Shown one piece after another: positions 15,264 to 22,332 of a stretch of 24,545 bases of DNA. This stretch comes from Gammaproteobacteria bacterium (GTDB lineage: Bacteria > Pseudomonadota > Gammaproteobacteria > DAOWEP01): NCBI GenBank assembly GCA_030638455.1, contig DAOWEP010000147.1, forward strand, positions 1 through 24,545. The letters are read 5' to 3'. The stretch's first letter is position 1. The number at the start of each line of letters is the position of its first letter. The position numbers and the translations under genes are program-made. Below the pieces are notes generated by a model. The model saw only the letters and a program-made list of their open reading frames with translations, was not told the origin of the DNA and did no database searches.

Positions 15264-17003
15264 TTAATAAACATCATGCATGGTATTATAAACATTAAAC
15301 TTGCCCGTCGGTGTAAGCAGGCGTTTGTCCTTGATTACTTTTTTCAATTTAAGCGTCTTGTCATCCACAATAACAATGGCTGATTCTTCTTTCGTGCCAC
15401 TCCATACTGAGAACCATACTTCGTCACCCTTTACGTTGTACTCTGGCTGAACAACACGCTTGGGACCTTCGCCCAGCTTGGCCCATTCAGCTATTGGTAA
15501 AACCTTATAAGGCTTATCCAGGTTCTTTAGGTCAAACACCGCAATAGACTGACTCTTGCCTGCATCTGGATTGAGCGGAGTATCCACATATAAATGTGTA
15601 GACTTGGGATGGGTCTTGATAAACAACGAGCCACCACCCTGCCCTTCCAGAGTACGTACCACCTTCCAGGCATTTTTCTTGTGTCTCTTTGGGTCGGTAC
15701 CGATCAAAGAGATGCTTGCGTCACCCAGATGGCTGGTTGCCCATACCGGTCCGTATTTGGGATCCTTGAAATTGGCACCACGACCAGGGTGTGGAATCTT
15801 GCCCACCTCAACAAGCTTCACCAGCCTGTCTTCCTTTGAGTCAATCACTGCAATCTTGTTTGACTTGTTGGCTGCGGACATGAAGTAACGCTTTGTAGAG
15901 TCCCATCCGCCGTCATGCAAGTAACGCGCGGCATTAATTGTAGTCACCTTAAGATTGTCAAGATCTGAGTAATCAGCCATCATAACCTTACCCGTCTCCT
16001 TGACATTAATAATAAACTCGGGGTGCTCATGAGAAGCTACAATCGCAGCAACACGTGGTTCCGGATGGTATTCCTGAGTATCAACTGTCATACCACGGGT
16101 TGCAACAATCTTGCGTGGTTTTAGAGTATCTCCATCCATAATGACGAACTGTGGAGGCCAATAGGCTCCGCCAATAGCATACTTGTCTTCATAGCCTTTG
16201 TACTTTGATGTCTCGACTGAACGAGCTTCCATACCGATCTTGATTTTGGCAACATTGTCAGGCTTCTTCATCCACAGGTCGATCAGATTGATTTTTGCAT
16301 CACGCCCGATTACATACAGGTAGCGTCCAGAAGTAGACATACGAGAAATATGCACCGCATATCCTGTATCTACAATGGTAATGATCTTCTTGGTATCACC
16401 ATCGATAAGCGCTACCTGTCCTGTGTCACGTAAAGTTACAGAGAATAAATTTTTCAGGTTATATTTATTCATCTGCTTCCTGGGGCGCTTGTTAACCGGC
16501 ACGATTACTTTCCAGGATGCCTTGATCTCCTTCATACCATATTCAGGGGGCACCGGTGCTTCATGTTGCAGAAAGCGCGCCATAATATCGATATCATCCT
16601 TGCTAAACACACCCGAGGTACCCCAGTTGGGCATACCAGCAGGGGAACCAAAATCGATGAAGACCTTGAGGTAATCGGTTCCTTTCTTCAAGGTAACATC
16701 GGGTGTTAAAGGCTTACCGGTTGCACCCTTACGCAATACACCATGGCAACCTGCACAACGTTCGAAATACAGGGACTTGGCACGCTTGAATTCCGCTGGA
16801 GTAAGTTTTGGTGCCTTGGGCGAAATAGACTCTTTCGCCTGATCTGCATCAATTGGTACTGGCGCACCCTTGTATCGTAACTCCGGCTCTGGTGTGTCGG
16901 GGTGCTCAGATTTCTTTGCGGCATGTAGTGGAGCTGCAATTAACATCAAGGTTGCTATCACGCAGACCATCATTCTGGATATTTTTCCAGTTGATTTATT
17001 CAT
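15264..17003 (-). CDS. nirS: canonical cytochrome cd1 nitrite reductase (NirS paralogue 2)
   Basis: Respiratory nitrite reductase of the periplasm, reducing nitrite to NO. The start chosen is the second ATG, which has GGAGGA six bases upstream; the first ATG, two codons earlier, directly abuts it. In full-frame numbering, a signal peptide (about 1-30, PLHA) is followed by an N-terminal arm, heme c at Cys85-Cys88-His89 and Met126 (GMPNWGTSG). The d1 propeller follows, with proximal His220 (GYAVHI) and distal His365 (YLHDGGW) and His407 (PHPGRGAN), 42 apart. Long stretches match well-studied NirS proteins, for example THPKSTHLYVDT and TPTGKFNVYNT. It shares the heme d1 operon with the divergent paralogue and has its own FNR-type box upstream. 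Confidence 0.95.
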   Translation of the reverse strand: MNKSTGKISRMMVCVIATLMLIAAPLHAAKKSEHPDTPEPELRYKGAPVPIDADQAKESISPKAPKLTPAEFKRAKSLYFERCAGCHGVLRKGATGKPLTPDVTLKKGTDYLKVFIDFGSPAGMPNWGTSGVFSKDDIDIMARFLQHEAPVPPEYGMKEIKASWKVIVPVNKRPRKQMNKYNLKNLFSVTLRDTGQVALIDGDTKKIITIVDTGYAVHISRMSTSGRYLYVIGRDAKINLIDLWMKKPDNVAKIKIGMEARSVETSKYKGYEDKYAIGGAYWPPQFVIMDGDTLKPRKIVATRGMTVDTQEYHPEPRVAAIVASHEHPEFIINVKETGKVMMADYSDLDNLKVTTINAARYLHDGGWDSTKRYFMSAANKSNKIAVIDSKEDRLVKLVEVGKIPHPGRGANFKDPKYGPVWATSHLGDASISLIGTDPKRHKKNAWKVVRTLEGQGGGSLFIKTHPKSTHLYVDTPLNPDAGKSQSIAVFDLKNLDKPYKVLPIAEWAKLGEGPKRVVQPEYNVKGDEVWFSVWSGTKEESAIVIVDDKTLKLKKVIKDKRLLTPTGKFNVYNTMHDVY

Positions 17004-17145
17004 AGCCATTCCTCCATAGCTGACGGATTTATTTATATGTCTTTTATTAAGGTATTATTCCTACTTTTGTCAATGCTGCCTGTCACATCATTAAACAATA
17101 GATGATATACAAAAACAATAAAGTTCTTGTCCAAGATTAACACAC

Positions 17146-17184
17146 TGTATATGCAAACTACCCACCTGCCTTAACCTGGATCAA
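17146..17184 (-). promoter_or_regulatory. nirS2 promoter with FNR/DNR-type box
   Basis: On the minus strand TTGAT-CCAG-GTTAA (17171-17184) matches the FNR/DNR pattern at 9 of 10 positions. A TATACA -10 candidate (17146-17151) lies about 29 bases downstream of the box centre, fitting class II activation. It sits between the end of the NirI/NosR-like gene and nirS2, leaving a leader of roughly 130 bases. Confidence 0.6.
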
Positions 17185-17219
17185 GTGATGACGATTTATT
17201 TACAACTTAATTTGTATGT

Positions 17220-18806
17220 TTATCTTGGACGAATACGACGGTCCCGTTGTTTTCTCTTCTCCAGTCTTTTGCGTATTCTCACCAATGGCGGGCACTTGTG
17301 ATCATTCCAGTAGGTAACCTGACAGTCCAGACAATAGTGGCACTCGGCCTTGTTAATCTCGCCGGACGGCGTGATCGCCTGCACCTCGCATTCATGACGA
17401 CAAACCTGACAGGGCTTGCCACATTCATCACGTCGTCTAACCCAATCAAACATCCGGTTTTGCGCAGGAATAATCAACGCGGCCGCCAGTGGACACAAAT
17501 ATTTGCAGAAAAACTTGCGGTTGAATATGGAAATGAACAGCAAACCACCCGCATAAAGTACAAACGGCCATGAACGTTGAAACCAGAACACAACTACGGT
17601 TTTGAAAGGCTCTACTTCTGCAAGGCGTTCGGCCTCTGATATTGACTGTATCGAAATACCAAAAAGGACAATCAGGATAATATACTTCAAGGCCCAGAGA
17701 CGTTCGTGGATCATATAGGGAAATTCCCATTGTCTTACCTTGAAATGCCGAGCAACCATATTGATAAGTTCCTGCAATGCCCCGAACGGACACAACCAGC
17801 CACAATAAATGCCCCGCCCCCACAACAAAAGGGTAACGGCCACAAACCCCCATAGAATAAAGATAGGTGGATCCAGCGCAAAGGTCTCCCAATGAAAATC
17901 ATGCATAAAGGCATGGGCAAATGTGAGCACATTGACCACAGACAGTTGCGCTACGGCATATCCACCAATAAAAACTACGGTATATATCAGAAAGCCGTGA
18001 CGCAAATAATTATATAATCTCGGGTGCCGAACAACCCAGTCCTGGAACATGAGAATGGTGGTGAGTATCACGAGACTGATTATAAGGATAATGATCTCAA
18101 CTATTCGCTCCCGCCAGATTCCAACCCAGATTGCTTCTTCACCATCTTCCCCCAACCAAATTGATGGTTCCTCAGGTGTTGTTAATATGATTGGCTCTGA
18201 ATCCAGCTCTTTGAGGGTTTGTTGTTCTACAGGGGCCTCCTGAGTTTCGGTGGCTCCTTCCTGTTGCGGAATATTACGAGTGGCCGCCACCTTCCTTGCC
18301 GAATTAATGATCGTAGAATTGGCAACCATCACCGTAATGGTCGCACCTGAAATTGTATCAATACCTACAGAACCGAGCCGATCATCTGCCCCCACCCGAA
18401 CACGATCAAAAATATTGATCCCTTTGTATTGATCAATGTATTGCGCTAGCCTCTCCTCTGAAACACCGGCCAGTAAAATGGGCTCATGGTGCTCAACAAT
18501 CTTAAGCCCCGCAATATTGCCCGCGAGATCCAGACCAATCAAGATATCAATGGGCTTTCCTGAATATGCGGGGATAGGTGTAATATTTTTCGTGGTAAAT
18601 ACATAACCCAGCAAATGCTTTTGCTGGTAAATCGGAACAGCAGCCGGCTCTCCCGCAAGACTCCCCATATGGGTGGCACCAGGGAATATTTTCCTGATTT
18701 CCGGATATGTGTCTAATGCCGTTCCTGCAGACACAAAGGTACTCAGTACCAGCATCAAGAGGCATGAAAATATTACGAACAATGGCTTGAGTACCGTGTG
18801 CTGCAA
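17220..18806 (-). CDS. nirI: NirI/NosR-like FMN and Fe-S membrane protein
   Basis: Polytopic membrane flavoprotein of the NosR/NirI family, implicated in electron transfer to, or expression of, denitrification reductases. The chosen start is a TTG with GAGGA 10 bases upstream, giving MQHTVLKPLFVIF and a normal signal or first helix; the frame stays open 35 codons further to another TTG lacking a Shine-Dalgarno. A periplasmic FMN-binding domain carries SGATIT (Thr near 158 for FMN attachment). Membrane helices follow with two CxxxCP motifs (CGWLCP, CKYLCP). A C-terminal cytoplasmic part holds two 4Fe-4S clusters (CGKPCQVCRHEC and CHYCLDC). At about 528 residues it is shorter than NosR (about 700), lacking part of the periplasmic region. 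Location before nirS2 and absence of nosZ favour NirI, at moderate confidence. Confidence 0.75.
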   Translation of the reverse strand: MQHTVLKPLFVIFSCLLMLVLSTFVSAGTALDTYPEIRKIFPGATHMGSLAGEPAAVPIYQQKHLLGYVFTTKNITPIPAYSGKPIDILIGLDLAGNIAGLKIVEHHEPILLAGVSEERLAQYIDQYKGINIFDRVRVGADDRLGSVGIDTISGATITVMVANSTIINSARKVAATRNIPQQEGATETQEAPVEQQTLKELDSEPIILTTPEEPSIWLGEDGEEAIWVGIWRERIVEIIILIISLVILTTILMFQDWVVRHPRLYNYLRHGFLIYTVVFIGGYAVAQLSVVNVLTFAHAFMHDFHWETFALDPPIFILWGFVAVTLLLWGRGIYCGWLCPFGALQELINMVARHFKVRQWEFPYMIHERLWALKYIILIVLFGISIQSISEAERLAEVEPFKTVVVFWFQRSWPFVLYAGGLLFISIFNRKFFCKYLCPLAAALIIPAQNRMFDWVRRRDECGKPCQVCRHECEVQAITPSGEINKAECHYCLDCQVTYWNDHKCPPLVRIRKRLEKRKQRDRRIRPR

Positions 18807-18847
18807 TCTACTTGCTTCCTCTAGCAGGATTTCATATTTAACTTTCC

Positions 18848-18889
18848 ATGCTACTTCAAAAGAATTCCTGACAACTTGATCATGGTCAT
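18848..18889 (-). promoter_or_regulatory. FNR/DNR-type promoter of the NirI/NosR-like gene
   Basis: TTGAT-CATG-GTCAT (18876-18889) matches the FNR/DNR pattern at 9 of 10 positions. A TAGCAT -10 candidate on the minus strand (18848-18853) is about 32 bases from its centre. It lies inside the longest open frame but upstream of the TTG start preferred here, which supports that start. Confidence 0.5.
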
Positions 18890-18911
18890 TTAATAATAGA
18901 CGATCTAACAA

Positions 18912-19200
18912 GCCTGACTATAAATACAGTCATTAACTTATCAGGCAGGTGCGTATAATTGCTGGCGTGCGATTTTGACTGTAGTAACTTGCGCGCTAAC
19001 CCTTATGAAAATATGGAAACCGTACGTCAACATACTTTAAAGTGGCTGGAATCAGAGCAATATCTAACTGTTATATATCTACACAGACAAGCAGAGGCTC
19101 ACCCTGGAAATAACCTGGTTTACACTAATAGCAGAAATGCTTTATTCAGTATCTGACGAAACTGCAGAAATATACAGAATTCCTTAATTCTAACGAGGAG
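18912..19200. other. intergenic stretch with TATAAT and a doubtful 47-65 residue frame
   Basis: About 290 bases between the long NirI-like frame and the PCuAC terminator hold no recognised gene. A TATAAT lies at 18954-18959 on the plus strand, with TTAACT 15 bases upstream as a poor -35. A plus-strand frame runs to 19156. From a TTG at 18959 it gives 65 residues, and from ATG at 19013 it gives 47 residues (METVRQHTLKWLES...). Neither start has a Shine-Dalgarno. It could be a small gene, a small RNA or nothing. Confidence 0.25.
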
Positions 19201-19229
19201 CAATAAAGGCGCTAGTGATCCTGGCGCCT
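19201..19229 (-). terminator. terminator of the PCuAC gene
   Basis: AGGCGC and GCGCCT form a 6-bp GC-rich stem with an 11-base loop, overlapping the stop codon and followed on the minus strand by TTTATTG. Confidence 0.5.
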
Positions 19230-19640
19230 GACAACAAAAATAACAGGTATCTCCGTACCATTGGCAAAGACCAGTTTAAACCCTACTTGATCACCCACTT
19301 GCAAGCGCCTTTTTGGACCCATCAGCATCAGATGATAACCACCCGGTTTAAAGGTTGCCACCTTATTTGGCAGGATATCTAATTGCTGCACATATTCCAT
19401 TGATCCCATACCATCTTCCATACTGGTCTTATGAATCTCGATTTCTGAAAAATCCTCACTCAATATATCTACTAGAGTAATAACCTGTTCAGATTCGTTA
19501 CCAATCCTCATATAAGCTGCAAGATGATGCATATTAGGTGGTGCCTCTCTGATCCAGGGATCTAGAATAGTAACCGGACTTGCAGCATGCGCTGGGGAGC
19601 ATAGTAATAAAATAATAAGCGGGTATCTTATTATAATCAT
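19212..19640 (-). CDS. PCuAC-type periplasmic copper(I) chaperone
   Basis: This periplasmic protein binds Cu(I) and hands it to copper sites of heme-copper enzymes, usually with Sco. The preferred start gives MIIIRYPLIILLLC, a good signal peptide. An ATG five codons earlier would overlap the upstream gene and put an Asp in the signal region. In the longer-frame numbering the copper motif is His75-x10-Met86-x21-His108-x-Met110, an exact match to the H-x10-M-x21-H-x-M pattern of the family. The protein is about 142 residues. It begins one base after the upstream secreted-protein gene, so the two are co-transcribed. Sco lies nearby in the opposite direction, strengthening the copper-insertion reading. 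Confidence 0.88.
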   Translation of the reverse strand: MIIIRYPLIILLLCSPAHAASPVTILDPWIREAPPNMHHLAAYMRIGNESEQVITLVDILSEDFSEIEIHKTSMEDGMGSMEYVQQLDILPNKVATFKPGGYHLMLMGPKRRLQVGDQVGFKLVFANGTEIPVIFVVRRQDH

Positions 19641-19641
19641 G

Positions 19642-20172
19642 TCACTTATCCACATAATCGAACATTATGACGTGATCTGCCAGTATTCCCTTTTTAATAA
19701 TTCTTAGTGCATTTTCTATGAATTCAATGCGACAAGGTGCTGTTGCATCACAATCAAACAGAATTGAATTCGGGTTAATCTTGACCTTACCAATATTGGC
19801 TATGATATCCTGCTCCATATAACCAAATTTACCTTTTACGAAGGCATCGCCAAGGGACATTTTATTAACTTCCTGAAACGCCTTACTAATCGCTTCAGGC
19901 TTTACGCTTATCGAGTAGGGATACGGGATAAACAGGCGAATCACTCTATCGGGGGCATAAAATTTAATATAGTGACTTTTGCCAGATAACCTGGCCATCT
20001 TGCCATCATTTTCTTCTCTGGAAAAATAGCCTGAAAAAACAATGGGACTTTGCGCTTTCTTCTGAAGCGCTGGCTGTTCTTCCTTTGCATTTGAAAACCC
20101 AGACAGGAAAAGAGATCCCAGAATAAAGGATACAAAAAGAGATTTATAACTTGCTTTCATTTTTACATCCAT
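19642..20172 (-). CDS. secreted protein of unknown function, co-transcribed with PCuAC
   Basis: No family is recognised. The protein has 176 residues with a signal peptide (about 1-29, LSGFSNAK), so it is periplasmic. An ATG four codons downstream is an alternative start with a similar signal. The mature part has beta-rich stretches (IRLFIPYPYSISV) and a Cys-x6-Cys pair (CDATAPC) near 142-149, which could form a disulfide or bind metal. No heme motif is present. It is followed within one base by the PCuAC gene and lies opposite Sco, so a role in copper or oxidoreductase assembly is a reasonable guess from context only. Confidence 0.75.
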   Translation of the reverse strand: MDVKMKASYKSLFVSFILGSLFLSGFSNAKEEQPALQKKAQSPIVFSGYFSREENDGKMARLSGKSHYIKFYAPDRVIRLFIPYPYSISVKPEAISKAFQEVNKMSLGDAFVKGKFGYMEQDIIANIGKVKINPNSILFDCDATAPCRIEFIENALRIIKKGILADHVIMFDYVDK

Positions 20173-20188
20173 AATAATTTTCCAAAAT

Positions 20189-20224
20189 ATTTAACTATAT
20201 TAATGGAGCATTATATAGTTAAAT
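20189..20224. promoter_or_regulatory. 12-bp inverted repeat between divergent copper-handling genes
   Basis: ATTTAACTATAT and ATATAGTTAAAT are perfect arms separated by 12 bases. They lie just upstream of the minus-strand secreted-protein gene and about 145 bases before sco. The AT-rich dyad in a divergent intergenic region looks like an operator. It does not match the FNR pattern. The regulator is unknown. Confidence 0.45.
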
Positions 20225-20367
20225 TCACAATCAATACATAACGCGGCTGCAAAAACTCTCAGACAAGAACCTTGTACTTATAAAGTCTGCTCACTTACAA
20301 TAGTCCGCTACCCTGCACCATTCAGTAATGGCGGGAAAACTCAGGAACAGCTCTGCACACAATTAAT

Positions 20368-21000
20368 ATGCCTTCACGTAATATTTTAGTATTAAGCTCT
20401 CTTGTACTGGTTACTGCATTTGTTACTGTACTGATAGCCTTTTCTGGGTTCAAACTATTTACAAATAAACAAGTTCCTACGGAACTGCTAGCAGTACTCA
20501 AGGTGGCTCCGACACCATTACAGCCATTCTCGCTAATCGATCAAAACAACAAGCCCTTTACCCTGAAACAACTGCTCAATAAAAATACACTGCTCTTCTT
20601 CGGCTATACTACATGTCCGGATATATGCCCTACTACCCTGACAACATTAAATCAGATATACAAACAGCTAAAAGGAACTGCATCCTACACAAACCTCAAC
20701 ATTGTCTTTGTGTCAGTAGACCCACAAAGAGATACAACCGATAAACTCCAGGAGTACATGAAATATTTCAATAAAGATTTCCTCGGCGTTACGGGTAGCA
20801 AGGATAATATCGACCCATTCATTAAGCAATTCAATGCTGCCTACATCATTGAAGAAAAATCATCAAATGAAAATTACCAGGTAAGCCACACCAGCTCTAT
20901 CTTTCTTGTAAACCCACAGGCGAATATTATCGCCTCGTTTTCACCGCCCCATAATTCAAAGATCATCGTATCCCAACTAGGTATGATTAGTGAAAGGTAA
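20368..21000 (+). CDS. Sco1/SenC/PrrC family copper-insertion thioredoxin-like protein
   Basis: This membrane-anchored periplasmic protein is involved in copper delivery or thiol redox chemistry during assembly of copper oxidoreductases. An N-terminal membrane helix (about 6-27) precedes a thioredoxin-like domain. The copper-binding set is complete: Cys83 and Cys87 (TTCPDICPTT) and His174 (VSHTSSIF). The FVSVDPQRDT strand is typical. It has 210 residues, the normal length. The next gene starts 8 bases after its stop, forming a pair. The nearby heme-copper enzyme is the obvious client, although no CuA-bearing subunit II is visible in the window. Confidence 0.92.
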   Translation: MPSRNILVLSSLVLVTAFVTVLIAFSGFKLFTNKQVPTELLAVLKVAPTPLQPFSLIDQNNKPFTLKQLLNKNTLLFFGYTTCPDICPTTLTTLNQIYKQLKGTASYTNLNIVFVSVDPQRDTTDKLQEYMKYFNKDFLGVTGSKDNIDPFIKQFNAAYIIEEKSSNENYQVSHTSSIFLVNPQANIIASFSPPHNSKIIVSQLGMISER

Positions 21001-21008
21001 ATAAGCCA

Positions 21009-21422
21009 ATGTCAGAATCATCTTCCAGTACCATACAAAAAATATTTTATGTCTTCATAGCCATAATCATTATTGTGCCTATAGCGGCTCTAACCTCATA
21101 CATCTTCCAGGCTAAAGATCTGGTCAATCAGGATCTCAAGGAATTGACCATTCAGCGTAAACTTGCTTTTACCCAGATTCGACCCGCTTTAATAGATTAT
21201 AAAAAAGAGCATGGGGAATTCCCTGACTCATTACAGCAACTCATACCAGACTACATCACTTCCATTCCTGAAGAATTACAGAGTCCGGATGATGAAAATC
21301 CAATTATGACTATAAAATACAGATCAGAGGGATCAAATGCATTTTTCCATTATCAAACAAGTTTTGGTCAGGCAACCACAGTGAATTATGACATCGGTAA
21401 TAATACTTTTTCTAATGAATAA
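21009..21422 (+). CDS. membrane-anchored protein with pseudopilin-like C-terminal segment
   Basis: The function is unknown. It has 137 residues with one N-terminal membrane helix (about 13-34) and no prepilin peptidase site. After a helical stretch there is the segment ALIDYKKEHGEFPDSLQQLIPDYI, which resembles the region after the first helix in GspG-type pseudopilins and related periplasmic proteins. A short beta-rich tail follows. It is 8 bases downstream of sco and therefore probably co-expressed. The resemblance is limited to a motif, so no secretion function is claimed. Confidence 0.7.
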   Translation: MSESSSSTIQKIFYVFIAIIIIVPIAALTSYIFQAKDLVNQDLKELTIQRKLAFTQIRPALIDYKKEHGEFPDSLQQLIPDYITSIPEELQSPDDENPIMTIKYRSEGSNAFFHYQTSFGQATTVNYDIGNNTFSNE

Positions 21423-21605
21423 CCACGAACGAGACCTTTCAATCTAACGCTACTCCAGCAAAAAAAGTCTTTCCCTTTATTGATACTGCTCTCGGTATTT
21501 AATCTGGTTACAGAATAATATTTGGTAATTTACAGCCTCCTATTAACAAAATGAATATAATGTATAATAAAAAGCATTAAAGACTAGGTTACCTCGATCT
21601 ATTTC

Positions 21606-21917
21606 ATGAATATTTGTTGCCTCAATAACAGCAAGATTATTTCTTTCATATTCATAATATGTCTGTTAATCCCGAATATCTCATTCAGTAACAGTCAGGC
21701 CAACGACAACACCCAGACTGAAACACAAGCGGCACAGCAAGCCATTAATACAACTGCCAACAACAAGCTGACTGCTCAAAAAAAGGGCATTCTGTCTAGC
21801 GACAGAAAATTAGGTGGCTTCTTTATCATCGGCCTCATCATCAACCTTATCATGATGACAGCCTTTGCCGTCTGGGCTTTTGGTCAATGGCGACAAAACG
21901 ATAAAAAGAAAAAATAA
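21606..21917 (+). CDS. small single-pass membrane protein, unknown function
   Basis: The product has 103 residues. A hydrophobic N-terminus (about 9-28, ending NISFSNS) looks like a cleavable signal. A Gln/Thr/Ala-rich linker (about 30-60) follows, then a membrane helix (about 69-92, GGFFIIGLIINLIMM) and a lysine-rich cytoplasmic end (DKKKK). No domain is recognised. A TATAAT occurs at 21556-21561, but no clear -35 or Shine-Dalgarno is seen. Its place between sco and the heme-copper subunit suggests a small accessory subunit or assembly factor, which is a guess from neighbourhood. Confidence 0.6.
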   Translation: MNICCLNNSKIISFIFIICLLIPNISFSNSQANDNTQTETQAAQQAINTTANNKLTAQKKGILSSDRKLGGFFIIGLIINLIMMTAFAVWAFGQWRQNDKKKK

Positions 21918-22042
21918 CCCGACAAGCATGACATTCCATTTCTATCCGCTGACTAACTGACCAATATCAACTTGAAATACAGAGTTTTTTAATACACTAT
22001 TGCACTCTTACAAGATACGCGCTGAGCCAAAGGTACTACATA

Positions 22043-22306
22043 ATGGAAATGATCTATTTCACTCTTGCTGCAGTTGTACTTTATGTCGTATCAGACAAGA
22101 TACTCAATCAAATTGAACTAAAACGTGGTGAGCGCCTGGCTAACAGATCAGTCGTGTTTTTCATCATCATTACCATCCTGGCATTCATTACCTTCACAAC
22201 CATCCAGCACTTTGCAGATGTTCCAGAAGATTCAGCCGTTAAAGAAAACACTCAACTACAACAGCCTCAGTCCCCTGCGGTTTCTCCTTCAGACATACCT
22301 AATTAA
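22043..22306 (+). CDS. small two-helix membrane protein, unknown function
   Basis: The product has 87 residues: membrane helices at about 3-18 and 36-56 are joined by a charged loop (NQIELKRGERLANR), and a Pro/Ser/Gln-rich tail follows. The organisation resembles small accessory subunits of respiratory complexes, but no family is recognised. The gene converges on the heme-copper catalytic subunit, with 26 bases and a shared hairpin between them. Confidence 0.65.
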   Translation: MEMIYFTLAAVVLYVVSDKILNQIELKRGERLANRSVVFFIIITILAFITFTTIQHFADVPEDSAVKENTQLQQPQSPAVSPSDIPN

Positions 22307-22307
22307 A

Positions 22308-22327
22308 TTCTGGTTAAAATACCAGAA
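22308..22327. terminator. bidirectional terminator between converging genes
   Basis: TTCTGGT and ACCAGAA form a perfect 7-bp stem with a 6-base loop in the 26 bases separating two converging genes. On the minus strand it is followed by TTTAATT. Confidence 0.55.
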
Positions 22328-22332
22328 CCGTC

